From an uncultured Paracoccaceae bacterium (GTDB lineage Bacteria; Pseudomonadota; Alphaproteobacteria; Rhodobacterales; Rhodobacteraceae): DNA of 64,000 nucleotides. Shown in pieces: positions 15,126 through 24,431 of this stretch (within the stretch, counting starts at the first letter, position 1; the number at the start of each line of letters is the position of its first letter). Location of the stretch: positions 1 through 64,000 of the forward strand of contig CAJXSD010000008.1 in the NCBI GenBank assembly GCA_913060475.1, given 5' to 3'. The position numbers and the translations under genes were made by a program. The notes under the pieces were generated by a model, which made no database searches, was not told where the DNA came from, and worked only from the letters and a program-made list of their open reading frames with translations.

Positions 15126-17960
15126 TCAATCCTTGCCTTTCAACCCCATCAATGCCGCAGCAAAGGGGTTATCGGGATCGATTTTGTCCTTTTTCTCGGG
15201 ACGCGCCTGGAACGATTTTGCCTTGTCATTGCGATCATTGCGACCGGGCTTGCCTTTTGGTTTGCCTTTGCCGCGGGCGGGTTTGCCGCCATCACGATCA
15301 CCGCCACGCGGTTTCCGGCCCGCGTTTTGGGGCCGTGCCGCAGGACGACGCCCCCAGGTGAAGGTATAGAACACCTCGACCTCTGGCGCGGCGTCTTGGC
15401 CCGCCTCAGGGGTTGCCTCTGGGGCTGTTTCAGAGGCTGCTTCTGGGGCTACTTCAGTGGTGGACACCTCAGCCGTCGATTCTGCTGCTGCGTCCAGTGC
15501 TGTTTCTGGTGCGGCACCTTCTGCCGTCTCAGCCAAGTCCGCCGGTTCAGTCGTTGCTTCGGCGTTGGTTTCGGCGGCAGGTTTTGCGGCCGCTTTGGCG
15601 CGTTCGCCTTTCTCGGCGTTATATCCCAACCCCTGCATCAGGTCCGCGAATTGTTCCAGCGTCATACCGGTGATCGACAACATGTCTGGCGTTGCCTCGA
15701 ACCCGGCGCGGCTGTTTTCAGCACGCAACAGATCGGCCAAACGTTCCAGCATATCGATCCGGATCGCGCGACTGCCGGCATTTCGATAGCCCGCCATGCG
15801 GTCGTAACCCGCAGGCGCCGCCGTATCGACGGGCACCGTCACCAAACCGGGGGGCGGTGATTCCGGAAACACGTCCATATTTTGATGCAAGGCCCACAAA
15901 ACTAACCGCAACCGCGTTGGGGCGGGTTTTAACAGCAATGGCATGAAAATGGTAAATTGACCAAAGCGGATGCCAAATTTACGCAGTGCGCCACGCGCCT
16001 CTTGGTCCAGTGCCTTGACATCATCGGCCACATCGCTGCGCTGCAAGATGCCCAATCCTTCGACCAATTGGAACGCAAATCCGCGGGCCAAACCGGTTAG
16101 GGTTTCGTCACGTTGCAAATTCAACAACGGCTCAAACAGGGCTGCAATTTTGCGATCGATAAAGTGCTGCAATCTGCGTTGCACTTTCTGGGCGACGTCT
16201 GTGCCGGCCTCTTCGTCAACAAAGACGGCAATCGTTGGACGCAATGGCGTATCGCCTGCCACCAATTTGCCCACCGCCTGGTCGCCCCACATCAGGCCGC
16301 CCTGTTCGGTGAAATCAATTTCGGTATCTGGCGCATTATAGAACCGATCTGCACGCAGATGGAAATGCGGAACCAGCGCTTGGACCGCGGCCGATTTGAT
16401 TGTTTTCGCTTCTTGCCCGCTTGCGTCTTGATCCTGACGGAACCGGAACCCTTCTAGACGACCGACGAATTCACCTTCGACGGTCACCTCACCATTTTCG
16501 TTTACTTCGGCCAATAGGGCCTCCTTCTGCTTGAGCCGGCGCAATAAAACGGATGTCCGCCGGTCCACAAATCTTTGGGTCAGACGGTCATGTAACGCAT
16601 CTGATACCCTGTCTTCTACAGCGCGAGTCGCCTCGCGCCAATGGTTTTCGTCATCTACCCAGTTATTTCTTTGTGCGACATATGTCCACGTCCGGATATA
16701 AGACAGCCGCTTTGACAGCGCATCGATGTCGCCATCTGTCCGGTCGATACGTTTGACCTGACGCGCGAACCAATCGAACGGAATACTGCCACGTTCATGG
16801 AGGAAATTAAAAATCATCTCAAGCAGGCCCGCGTGTTCGCCCTGCGAAATCCCGCGGAAATCGGGGATCCGGCAGACATCCCACAACAGATGCACCGATT
16901 TCCCATTGCTGGCGCGCGCGCGTACCTCGGCCGAATTTGCCAGCGCTTTCAGTGCGATCAAATCATCCGCATCGCGGGCCTTGACCAATTCTTCGCGATT
17001 GGGGGACTGTTCTAGGGAATGGATCAGCGCATCAATCGTGCCAAACTGCAAATCACTGTTGCGCCAGATCAATTTTTTCAAGGGCGTAAATCGGTGATCC
17101 ATGATGGATTGGGCGACCGCATCATTCAGTGGCGGCGCTTCGCCTGTGACGCCAAAGGACCCATGTGACATGCCACGCCCGGCCCGTCCTGCAATCTGGG
17201 CCAATTCATTGGGGGCCAATTCACGCATGCGGCGGCCATCGAATTTCGTCAACGACGAGAACGCCACATGGTTGATATCCAGGTTCAACCCCATACCAAT
17301 GGCATCCGTGGCCACCAAATAATCGACATCACCATTTTGATACAATTCCACCTGCGCATTGCGCGTGCGGGGGCTAAGCGCGCCCATAACCACAGCTGCG
17401 CCGCCTTTCTGACGGCGGATCAATTCGGCGATGGCATAGACGTTATCGACCGAAAACCCCACGATTGCACTGCGCGGCGGCATGCGGCTGATTTTTTTGG
17501 AACCGGCATAGACCAGCTGGCTCATCCGGTCGCGTTTGATGAATTGCACGTCCGGGACCAATGCCGCGATGGGGCCGCGCATCGTGTCAGCCCCCAAAAA
17601 CAAGGTTTCCAGCGTGCCGCGTTTTTTCAGCAGACGATCGGTAAACACATGCCCACGTTCGGGATCGGCACAGAGCTGGATTTCGTCGATAATGACGCAA
17701 TCTGCGCCCAACCCTTCGGGCATGGCTTCGACCGTGCAGACCCAATATTGCGTCCGCGGGGGAACGATGCGCTCTTCTCCTGTGACCAGGGCCACGACGG
17801 ATGGCCCCCGTACGGCTACGATTTTGTCATAAACTTCGCGGGCCAATAACCGCAACGGCAGGCCGATCACGCCGGATTTGTGACCCAACATGCGTTCGAT
17901 CGCGTAATGCGTTTTGCCGGTGTTTGTCGGCCCCAAAACAGCCAAAGTCCGCGATGTCAT
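15126..17960 (-). CDS. SUV3-like DEAD/DEAH-type RNA helicase
   Basis: This is a 944-residue superfamily 2 helicase resembling mitochondrial SUV3. Walker A is GPTNTGKT (10-17), motif II is DEIQ (92-95), and motif VI appears as QIAGRAGRG. A C-terminal SUV3-type region lies in the middle of the protein. From about 790 the sequence becomes low-complexity, first Ala/Glu/Thr-rich (ATTEPADLAETAEGAAPE and similar), then strongly basic (GRKPRGGDRDGGKPARGKGK), and ends with KIDPDNPFAAALMGLKGKD. That tail looks like a disordered RNA- or protein-binding extension. Alphaproteobacteria commonly carry this helicase; its substrates are not well defined. It heads a run with the S4 gene and fdxA. Confidence 0.9.
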   Translation of the reverse strand: MTSRTLAVLGPTNTGKTHYAIERMLGHKSGVIGLPLRLLAREVYDKIVAVRGPSVVALVTGEERIVPPRTQYWVCTVEAMPEGLGADCVIIDEIQLCADPERGHVFTDRLLKKRGTLETLFLGADTMRGPIAALVPDVQFIKRDRMSQLVYAGSKKISRMPPRSAIVGFSVDNVYAIAELIRRQKGGAAVVMGALSPRTRNAQVELYQNGDVDYLVATDAIGMGLNLDINHVAFSSLTKFDGRRMRELAPNELAQIAGRAGRGMSHGSFGVTGEAPPLNDAVAQSIMDHRFTPLKKLIWRNSDLQFGTIDALIHSLEQSPNREELVKARDADDLIALKALANSAEVRARASNGKSVHLLWDVCRIPDFRGISQGEHAGLLEMIFNFLHERGSIPFDWFARQVKRIDRTDGDIDALSKRLSYIRTWTYVAQRNNWVDDENHWREATRAVEDRVSDALHDRLTQRFVDRRTSVLLRRLKQKEALLAEVNENGEVTVEGEFVGRLEGFRFRQDQDASGQEAKTIKSAAVQALVPHFHLRADRFYNAPDTEIDFTEQGGLMWGDQAVGKLVAGDTPLRPTIAVFVDEEAGTDVAQKVQRRLQHFIDRKIAALFEPLLNLQRDETLTGLARGFAFQLVEGLGILQRSDVADDVKALDQEARGALRKFGIRFGQFTIFMPLLLKPAPTRLRLVLWALHQNMDVFPESPPPGLVTVPVDTAAPAGYDRMAGYRNAGSRAIRIDMLERLADLLRAENSRAGFEATPDMLSITGMTLEQFADLMQGLGYNAEKGERAKAAAKPAAETNAEATTEPADLAETAEGAAPETALDAAAESTAEVSTTEVAPEAASETAPEATPEAGQDAAPEVEVFYTFTWGRRPAARPQNAGRKPRGGDRDGGKPARGKGKPKGKPGRNDRNDKAKSFQARPEKKDKIDPDNPFAAALMGLKGKD

Positions 17961-18019
17961 GATGCTGTATCCCAGCCCTATGCCTGTTGTCGTGCCCGTT
18001 TTGCGTGACTGGGTGCGCC

Positions 18020-18592
18020 CTATAATGTGCTGCGCGCACGCGATTGCCCCAATCTGTCCTGCGCCTTGATTACATCGTCGTGATGGGGATGTATAGTCAA
18101 TACCAGATCATAGACCTCTTGGGCGCGCGCGGGGTATCCCAGCCCCTCATACAAGAACCCCAAAAATGCCAAGGCATCGAAATGGTTGGGATTGGCAATC
18201 AAGGCCTGTTTCAGATCCGCAATCGCCGGCCCGACATAATCCTGCGCCGCGTAACAGCGGGCGCGCCCCAAATAGGCCGCGGCAAAATCAGGGGCAAATT
18301 CGATCGCGGCGGAAAAATGTTCGCAAGCGCGGGTAAAATTTTGCTGTTCCAGAGTGTCTTGCGCCCGCTGGTACAGAACATCGACCGCATCAGACCCCGA
18401 TTTGCGCCACAAAAACCGCAGCTCTTTGGCGATGGATTGTGCAGCCTCTGGGCTGCTTATTGCCAATTGGTCCAACAATGTGGGGATTTTTGTGTCACTT
18501 GCTTGACACATGACAACCGTTGCGCCCAAACTGATCCACAGTGCGCCGGTTGCCGCCAAGGCATGTTTGATCAAGGAACCACGTTTCGCCAT
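18020..18592 (-). CDS. Exported tetratricopeptide-repeat protein
   Basis: This is a 190-residue protein with a hydrophobic N-terminal segment (ALAATGALWISLGATVVM) acting as a signal peptide or anchor. At least three TPR-like helical hairpins follow, for example FTRACEHFSAAIEFAPDFAAAYLGRA, read in parts as ACEHFSAAIEFAPDFAAAY and AIADLKQALIANPNHFDALA. TPR proteins of this kind are periplasmic scaffolds; the partner is unknown. It is divergent from the SCP2 gene across a 54-base region holding a perfect inverted repeat, and lies upstream of the helicase. Confidence 0.78.
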   Translation of the reverse strand: MAKRGSLIKHALAATGALWISLGATVVMCQASDTKIPTLLDQLAISSPEAAQSIAKELRFLWRKSGSDAVDVLYQRAQDTLEQQNFTRACEHFSAAIEFAPDFAAAYLGRARCYAAQDYVGPAIADLKQALIANPNHFDALAFLGFLYEGLGYPARAQEVYDLVLTIHPHHDDVIKAQDRLGQSRARSTL

Positions 18593-18601
18593 AGTTGGAA
18601 A

Positions 18602-18615
18602 CGTAACACGTTACG
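18602..18615. promoter_or_regulatory. Inverted repeat CGTAAC-AC-GTTACG in a divergent promoter region
   Basis: A perfect 6-bp inverted repeat with a two-base spacer sits in the 54-base gap between the divergent TPR and SCP2 genes. Its placement suggests an operator acting on one or both promoters; no regulator is recognised nearby. Confidence 0.4.
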
Positions 18616-18646
18616 AAAAACAATCCAGCCTAATTAGGAGAAGAAT

Positions 18647-18937
18647 ATGAGCGATTTATTGAACGCAGCCGTCGAAGCCCTGACATCCAAATTGGGTGAT
18701 CTCGGATTTGATGGATCTGCCAAATTCGAAATCGAAGATCACGGTGCGATCATTATTGATGGTGCGGGCGTCCGCGTCAGCGATGATGAAACAGACGTCA
18801 CCCTAACGGCATCCTCGGACGTATTTCAGGGCATTTTGTCTGGCGATGTGAACCCGACATCGGCCTTTATGTCCGGCAAATTGCGCGTATCGGGCGATAT
18901 GGGTGCGGCCATGCGTTTGGGATCGCTGCTTTCTTAA
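18647..18937 (+). CDS. SCP2 sterol-binding domain protein
   Basis: This is a 96-residue single-domain protein with the SCP2 lipid-transfer pattern: AKFEIEDHGAIIIDGAGVRV early on, then VTLTASSDVFQGILSGDVNP and SAFMSGKLRVSGDMGAAMRL. Such proteins hold a hydrophobic ligand, usually a fatty acyl or sterol-like molecule, in a small beta-sheet pocket. GGAGAAGAAT provides the ribosome-binding site. A lysophospholipase-like gene follows after 14 bases, so the two may act together on membrane lipids; this link is inferred. Confidence 0.88.
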   Translation: MSDLLNAAVEALTSKLGDLGFDGSAKFEIEDHGAIIIDGAGVRVSDDETDVTLTASSDVFQGILSGDVNPTSAFMSGKLRVSGDMGAAMRLGSLLS

Positions 18938-18951
18938 TACAGTTGTAAATT

Positions 18952-19869
18952 ATGTCACAAAATTCTGATACCTTAACCGTTACCGAAGATTACATTAAAA
19001 CCAAAGACAATATCACCCTAAGGGTCTGCACCGCCAAGGCGCAGGCCCCAAAGGGAACCATGTTTATTTTAACGGGCCGCACCGAATATATCGAAAAATA
19101 TGATCAGGTGCGCGATTTCTGTCTGCGTCAGAATTTGAATGTGGTCGTGTTTGATTGGCGTGGTCAGGGGTTATCAACCCGTGTCGCACAGGATGCGCAT
19201 CTGGGACATGTCCATGATTTCCAGGATTACCAAACCGATCTGGATGCGGTTTTGGATCATGCTGCCTTGGCTGGATGCGATGGCCCGCGTTACATGCTGG
19301 CCCATTCCATGGGCGGCTGCATCGGCTTGCGCAGGCTTGTGTCGAAATCCGACTTTGACGGGGCCATTTTTTCGGCCCCCATGTGGGGCATAGCCTATAA
19401 CTGGTTTTTGGCGCCGATTGCGCGGCGTGTGGCGGCGGTTGGTTGTGCCTTGGGGCTGTCCTATAACTATGCGCCTGGGACCGGACCGCAATCCTATGTT
19501 CTGGAAACGGATTTTGCCGACAATAACTTGACCAACCACCGGCCGACGTGGGATTTGTTTGTCAAACAGGTCACAGATACCCCCGCGCTGATCATTGGCG
19601 GGCCCAGTTGGCATTGGTTGAAACAGGCCGAAGATGAAATGCACGCCCTGGCCCAATGCGCCAGCCCCAACATCCCCAGCGCGGTCATTTTGGGCACATG
19701 CGAAGAAATCGTCGACCCTGACCGGATCACATCCCGGGTCGCCTGTTGGACCAGCGGTTCGTTGATCACAGTTCAGGATGGCAAACACGAAACCCTGATG
19801 GACGACCCCAAGGCCAGCGATGATTTAATGGCCCAAGCCTGCGCCGCCATCGGAATTGATGTGACCTAA
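18952..19869 (+). CDS. Alpha/beta hydrolase, lysophospholipase (PldB-like)
   Basis: This is a 305-residue serine hydrolase. The core shows VVVFDWRGQGLS (65-76), the nucleophile elbow AHSMGG with S119, and a late acid/His region (ILGTCEEIVDP and QDGKHETLMD). The oxyanion-side strand MFILTGRTEYIEKY (37-50) is typical of PldB/monoacylglycerol-lipase-type enzymes. It lacks a signal peptide and so acts in the cytoplasm or at the inner membrane. It is probably co-transcribed with the SCP2 gene. Confidence 0.85.
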   Translation: MSQNSDTLTVTEDYIKTKDNITLRVCTAKAQAPKGTMFILTGRTEYIEKYDQVRDFCLRQNLNVVVFDWRGQGLSTRVAQDAHLGHVHDFQDYQTDLDAVLDHAALAGCDGPRYMLAHSMGGCIGLRRLVSKSDFDGAIFSAPMWGIAYNWFLAPIARRVAAVGCALGLSYNYAPGTGPQSYVLETDFADNNLTNHRPTWDLFVKQVTDTPALIIGGPSWHWLKQAEDEMHALAQCASPNIPSAVILGTCEEIVDPDRITSRVACWTSGSLITVQDGKHETLMDDPKASDDLMAQACAAIGIDVT

Positions 19870-19906
19870 CATTCGCCTAATGCATTTCCTGCGCTAGCTT
19901 TGGTCT

Positions 19907-20899
19907 ATGTCAATTATCGAATTTACAGATCGCGGGATTTACTGCCCTGCAGGCGATTTTTACGTCGATCCGTGGCGCCCCGTCGCACGGGCGGTGATCA
20001 CCCATGCGCATGCCGATCACGCGCGCTTTGGTCATGACGCGTATTTGGCAACACCGATCAGTGCAGCAGTGATGCGGCATCGATTGGGCGATATCCGCAT
20101 TGACACGCAGCCTTTTGGGACACCCCGCCAAATCGGGGGGGCCCGCGTGTCATTCCATCCCGCGGGCCATGTGCCGGGATCTGCCCAAATCCGCATCGAT
20201 GTCGGTGGCCAGATTGCGGTTATTTCGGGCGATTACAAATTGGAACAGGACGGATTATCCCAACCGTTTGAACCGCTGCGCTGTCACAGCTTTGTGTCGG
20301 AATGTACCTTTGGCCTGCCCGCCTTTCGCTGGCCAAATGCACAAGACACCTTTGCCGCGATGGCGCAGTGGCAGGCCGACAACCGGACCGAGGGGAAACT
20401 CAGCATTCTTACCGCCTATGGATTGGGCAAGGCGCAGCGTTTGATCCAAGGGTTGGCACCGCTTGGCCTGCCCATTTTCACCCATGCCGCGGTGGAAAAT
20501 ACCAACGAAATTTTGCGCAACTGTGGCGTGGATGTCCCCGCAACCCACCGTCTGGACACGCGGTCCCCAACGGATGATCTGCCTGCGGGGATCATAATCG
20601 CGCCCCCTGCCGCGGCAGACAGCGCCGCCCTACGCAAATTGGGGCCCTGTCGTGTGGGGTTTGCCAGTGGATGGATGGCCCTGCGCGGCATTCGGCGCAG
20701 GCGGGGCGTTGACCGCGGGTTTGTCATGTCAGATCACGCAGACTGGCCCGCCCTGAATACCGCAATCGCCGCAACAGGGGCGCAAAATGTCTATGTCACC
20801 CACGGATATACCGAGGTCTTTTCCAAATGGCTAAACGATGCAGGCTATAACGCGTCGGTGGTGCCCACCGAATTTGGTGGCGACGAGGACACCGAATGA
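19907..20899 (+). CDS. Ligase-associated DNA exonuclease (metallo-beta-lactamase fold)
   Basis: This is a 330-residue metallo-beta-lactamase/beta-CASP-type nuclease. The dinuclear zinc motif is ITHAHADHAR (31-40), with later ligands in HPAGHVPGSAQI and ISGDYK, and the C-terminal VMSDHADW. The family is defined by genes next to an ATP-dependent DNA ligase and resembles CPSF73/SNM1-type nucleases. Here the stop overlaps the ligase start by four bases (ATGA), which shows translational coupling. It probably trims DNA ends for the adjacent ligase in a repair reaction. Confidence 0.93.
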   Translation: MSIIEFTDRGIYCPAGDFYVDPWRPVARAVITHAHADHARFGHDAYLATPISAAVMRHRLGDIRIDTQPFGTPRQIGGARVSFHPAGHVPGSAQIRIDVGGQIAVISGDYKLEQDGLSQPFEPLRCHSFVSECTFGLPAFRWPNAQDTFAAMAQWQADNRTEGKLSILTAYGLGKAQRLIQGLAPLGLPIFTHAAVENTNEILRNCGVDVPATHRLDTRSPTDDLPAGIIIAPPAAADSAALRKLGPCRVGFASGWMALRGIRRRRGVDRGFVMSDHADWPALNTAIAATGAQNVYVTHGYTEVFSKWLNDAGYNASVVPTEFGGDEDTE

Positions 20900-22461
20900 A
20901 ACACTTTGCAGCCCTGATCCGCGGATTGGATCAAACCACAAAAACCACGCAAAAACTGGCCCTGCTGCAACAGTATTTCCAAACCGCGCCAGAGGCAGAC
21001 AAATTGTGGTGTTTGGCGCTTTTCACGGGCCGGCGCCCCAAACGTGCGATCACAACGGCGCAGCTGCGCGATTTCACCCAACGTATCACCAACCTGCCCG
21101 TTTGGCTGATTGAGGATACCTATGCCGTGGTAGGCGATTTGGCCGAAACAATTGCCCTGATCCTGCCCCCGCCCCAGCACAATGATGTCCGCCCCTTGTC
21201 GGAATGGATGGACCACCTTGGCCGGCTAAGACTGGCCGGCGAGGATGAAAAATTTACCGCTCTGGCGCAGGCCTGGGATGGTTTGGAACAGGATGAACGA
21301 TTTGTCCTGAACAAATTGATCACAGGCGGGTTTCGCATTGGGGTACAATCAAAATTGGTAATCCGCGCCTTGGCCAACGCACTGGACCACGACGCCGCCG
21401 AACTGACACATAAATTGATGGGCCAATGGTCCCCCCAAACCCACAGCTGGTCACAGGTTATTTTGGCCAATGATCCCATGTCCACCATATCGCGCCCCTA
21501 TCCATTTTACCTGTGCCACCCGAAAGAGGATCAGGACCTGGGCGATTTGACGGACTGGCATTTCGAATGGAAATGGGATGGGATCCGCGCCCAAGTCATC
21601 AAACGTCAGGGCCATGTGTTTATCTGGTCGCGCGGCGAAGATTTGATCACCTCGCAATTCCCAGACATCGCAGCAAACGCCGCGGCCTTGCCCGATGGCA
21701 CGGTGCTGGATGGCGAAATTCTGGCCCATGACGGCACGGCCCCCCTGCCCTTTGCCCAATTGCAAAAACGGCTGGGGCGCAAAAAACCGGCGGACAAAAC
21801 CCTGCGCGACATTCCCTGCACGCTTTATGCCTATGACCTGTTGGAACACGGGGGCATAGATCTGCGTAACCGGCCCCTCGACCAGCGGCGCATGCTGTTG
21901 GGCCAGGTGACATCTGCAACCGCATTCCACATATCCCCCAAGGTGATGCCCCAATCCTGGGCAGACGCTGATCGGCTGCGCCAATCCGCCGCCGATCACA
22001 GCGCAGAAGGATTGATGATCAAACACCGCAACGGCGCCTATCACACGGGGCGCAAACGCGGGGAATGGTGGAAATGGAAACGCGATCCCATGACCATCGA
22101 TGCCGTGATGATATACGCCCAGGCCGGCCATGGCCGCCGCGCGAACCTGTTCACCGACTATACCTTTGCCCTATGGGACGGCGATGCGCTGGTTCCAATT
22201 GCCAAGGCTTATTCCGGCCTCACCGATGCTGAATTTCGCAAAATCACCGCTTGGGTGCGCAAAAATACCCTGCAACGCTTTGGCCCTGTGCGACAGGTGC
22301 CACCGCATCAAGTTTTTGAATTGGCATTCGAAGGCATCCAACCCAGCCAGCGCCATAAATCGGGCATTGCCCTACGATTTCCCCGCATGCTGCGCTGGCG
22401 CACCGACAAACCCGCGACTGAGGCAAATACATTAACCGATATTCGCCGATATCTGCCCTAA
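20896..22461 (+). CDS. ATP-dependent DNA ligase
   Basis: This is a 521-residue eukaryotic-type DNA ligase. An N-terminal helical domain (1-200) precedes the adenylation domain with the lysine nucleophile K226 in EWKWDG (224-229). It is followed by LDGEILAHD, the YDLLEH segment, EGLMIKHRNGAYHTGRK and WWKWKRDP (motif V). The OB-fold domain closes the protein. It is non-essential relative to NAD-dependent LigA and works in DNA repair. In many proteobacteria a Lhr-like DEXH helicase and the endonuclease PdeM follow; here a peptidase gene follows, so only half of that four-gene set is present at this locus. Confidence 0.95.
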   Translation: MKHFAALIRGLDQTTKTTQKLALLQQYFQTAPEADKLWCLALFTGRRPKRAITTAQLRDFTQRITNLPVWLIEDTYAVVGDLAETIALILPPPQHNDVRPLSEWMDHLGRLRLAGEDEKFTALAQAWDGLEQDERFVLNKLITGGFRIGVQSKLVIRALANALDHDAAELTHKLMGQWSPQTHSWSQVILANDPMSTISRPYPFYLCHPKEDQDLGDLTDWHFEWKWDGIRAQVIKRQGHVFIWSRGEDLITSQFPDIAANAAALPDGTVLDGEILAHDGTAPLPFAQLQKRLGRKKPADKTLRDIPCTLYAYDLLEHGGIDLRNRPLDQRRMLLGQVTSATAFHISPKVMPQSWADADRLRQSAADHSAEGLMIKHRNGAYHTGRKRGEWWKWKRDPMTIDAVMIYAQAGHGRRANLFTDYTFALWDGDALVPIAKAYSGLTDAEFRKITAWVRKNTLQRFGPVRQVPPHQVFELAFEGIQPSQRHKSGIALRFPRMLRWRTDKPATEANTLTDIRRYLP

Positions 22462-22519
22462 CGCCTTGAACCTGCCCCGATGGATGGCTAGGTTTCAACC
22501 AATTGATAATGAGGATCCC

Positions 22520-24343
22520 ATGACACTAGAAAATTCTATCGTCTTTGACGCAAATGCCAGCTCAGGAAATCGTAATTTAGGCGACCTGCCAGAATGGAAC
22601 CTTGATGACCTCTACAAAGGCGAAGATGACCCAAAACTGTCCCAGGATCTGGAATGGCTTGACACCGAATGCGCCAGTTTTGCGGCGGATTATGAACATA
22701 AACTGGCGGATTTATCGGCCGCTGAAATGCTGCGCTGCATTGAACGCAATGAACGGATTTCGGCCATCGCGGGACGGATCATGTCCTTTGCGGGTCTGCG
22801 CTATTACCAAATGACAACCGATGGCGGTCGCACCAAATTCATGTCCGATATGCAGGAAAAAATCACCAATTACACAACGCCCTTGGTGTTTTTCACGCTG
22901 GAACTGAACCGCTTGGGCGATACACATCTGGATGACCTCTATGCGCAAAACGCGGATCTGGCCCGCTATAAACCCGCGCTGGATCGTGTGCGCGCGATGA
23001 AACCGCATCAACTGTCGGACGAACTGGAAAAATTCCTGCATGATATGGGCGTTGTGGGCGACGCATGGGAAAAACTGTTCGATGAAACGATCGCGGGCCT
23101 CACCTTTGTGGTCAACGGTGACGAATTGAATATCGAAGGCACGCTAAACCTGCTGACCGAACAAGACCGCGACATCCGCCAAGCGGCAGCCGAAGAATTG
23201 GCCCGCGTTTTTGGCGAAAACATCCGCACCTTTGCCCGTGTTCACAACACCCAAGCCAAGGAAAAGGAAATCATCGACCGCTGGCGGGGCATGCCCACCG
23301 CGCAAAGCGCGCGCCATCTGGCCAACCACGTCGAACCCGAAGTGGTCGAGGCCCTGCGCAACGCCGTTGTCGCAGCCTATCCGAAACTCAGCCATCGCTA
23401 CTATGAATTGAAACGCAAATGGCTGGGATTGGATCGCATGCAAGTCTGGGACCGCAACGCCCCCCTGCCCATGGAAACCACCCGCATTGTCGATTGGGAT
23501 CAGGCACGGGATATTGTGATGGATGCCTACGGCAGCTTTGATCCGCGCATGGCCGATCTGGCACAACCCTTCTTTGATCGCGGCTGGATCGATGCGCCCG
23601 TGAAACCCGGCAAGGCGCCCGGCGCCTTTGCGCACCCTACGGTGACGGACGTGCACCCCTATGTGATGCTCAACTATCTGGGCAAACCGCGCGATGTCAT
23701 GACACTGGCCCATGAACTGGGTCATGGCGTACACCAGGTGCTGGCCGCAGATCAGGGCGAAATGCTCTCGTCAACCCCTCTTACACTGGCCGAAACAGCA
23801 TCGGTCTTTGGCGAAATGCTGACCTTCCGCAAAATGCTGGACGGCGCACGCGACCAAAACGAACGCCGCGTCATGCTGGCCGGCAAAGTCGAAGACATGA
23901 TCAATACCGTCGTGCGCCAAATCGCCTTTTATGACTTTGAATGTAAACTGCACGCCGCACGCCGTCAGGGCGAACTCACCCCGGATGATATCAACGCGCT
24001 ATGGATGTCTGTGCAGGCTCAATCCTTGGGCGATGCCTTTGACTTTATGCCCGGATATGAAACCTTCTGGGCCTATATCCCGCATTTCATCCACTCGCCT
24101 TTCTACGTCTATGCCTATGCCTTTGGCGATGGGTTAGTGAACGCGCTCTATGCCGTTTACCAAGAAAACCCAGACGGCTTCCAGGATAAATACTTCGACA
24201 TGCTACGCGCGGGTGGATCAAAACACCACTCCGACCTCCTTGCCCCCTTTGGCCTTGACGCCTCAGATCCAAAATTCTGGGACAAAGGCCTGTCGATGAT
24301 CTCCGACATGATCGACGAACTCGAGGCAATGGAAAACGCCTAG
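22520..24343 (+). CDS. pepF: Oligoendopeptidase F (M3 family metallopeptidase)
   Basis: This is a cytoplasmic zinc peptidase of 607 residues that trims short peptides, probably signal-peptide fragments and others. The zinc motif is HELGH (398-402) in LAHELGHGVHQ, with the downstream Glu ligand in LAETASVFGEML. The start at 22520 has GAGG five bases upstream; an in-frame ATG 18 codons earlier has no comparable site and adds a non-family sequence. The C-terminal helical part with FIHSPFYVYAYAFGDGLVNAL is typical of PepF. It is followed by a strong terminator. Confidence 0.94.
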   Translation: MTLENSIVFDANASSGNRNLGDLPEWNLDDLYKGEDDPKLSQDLEWLDTECASFAADYEHKLADLSAAEMLRCIERNERISAIAGRIMSFAGLRYYQMTTDGGRTKFMSDMQEKITNYTTPLVFFTLELNRLGDTHLDDLYAQNADLARYKPALDRVRAMKPHQLSDELEKFLHDMGVVGDAWEKLFDETIAGLTFVVNGDELNIEGTLNLLTEQDRDIRQAAAEELARVFGENIRTFARVHNTQAKEKEIIDRWRGMPTAQSARHLANHVEPEVVEALRNAVVAAYPKLSHRYYELKRKWLGLDRMQVWDRNAPLPMETTRIVDWDQARDIVMDAYGSFDPRMADLAQPFFDRGWIDAPVKPGKAPGAFAHPTVTDVHPYVMLNYLGKPRDVMTLAHELGHGVHQVLAADQGEMLSSTPLTLAETASVFGEMLTFRKMLDGARDQNERRVMLAGKVEDMINTVVRQIAFYDFECKLHAARRQGELTPDDINALWMSVQAQSLGDAFDFMPGYETFWAYIPHFIHSPFYVYAYAFGDGLVNALYAVYQENPDGFQDKYFDMLRAGGSKHHSDLLAPFGLDASDPKFWDKGLSMISDMIDELEAMENA

Positions 24344-24377
24344 TCTTTCATTTTTGCTCTAAATACTCAAATCCCCC
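24344..24377 (-). repeat. Dispersed intergenic repeat, subtype 1, copy A
   Basis: Read on the minus strand this is a G-run, then GGATTTGAGTATTTAGAGC and AAAAATGAAAGA. It closely matches the element at 54717-54749 and more loosely those at 34826 and 36567. It lies directly after the pepF stop codon and merges with the pepF terminator arm. Confidence 0.55.
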
Positions 24378-24408
24378 GACCTGCAAACCGCGGATCGGGG
24401 GATTTTTT
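24370..24408 (+). terminator. Intrinsic terminator of pepF
   Basis: AATCCCCCGA pairs with TCGGGGGATT, and the stem runs directly into TTTTTT. It lies between the convergent pepF and malate synthase genes. Confidence 0.92.
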
Positions 24409-24431
24409 AATGCACCATCTCAACACGCGCG

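Noticed and set aside
14877-15860. Plus-strand frame of 327 codons opposite the S4 and helicase genes
   Set aside because: Its Phe/Gly/Cys-rich sequence mirrors the Ala/Glu and basic repeats of the helicase tail on the other strand.
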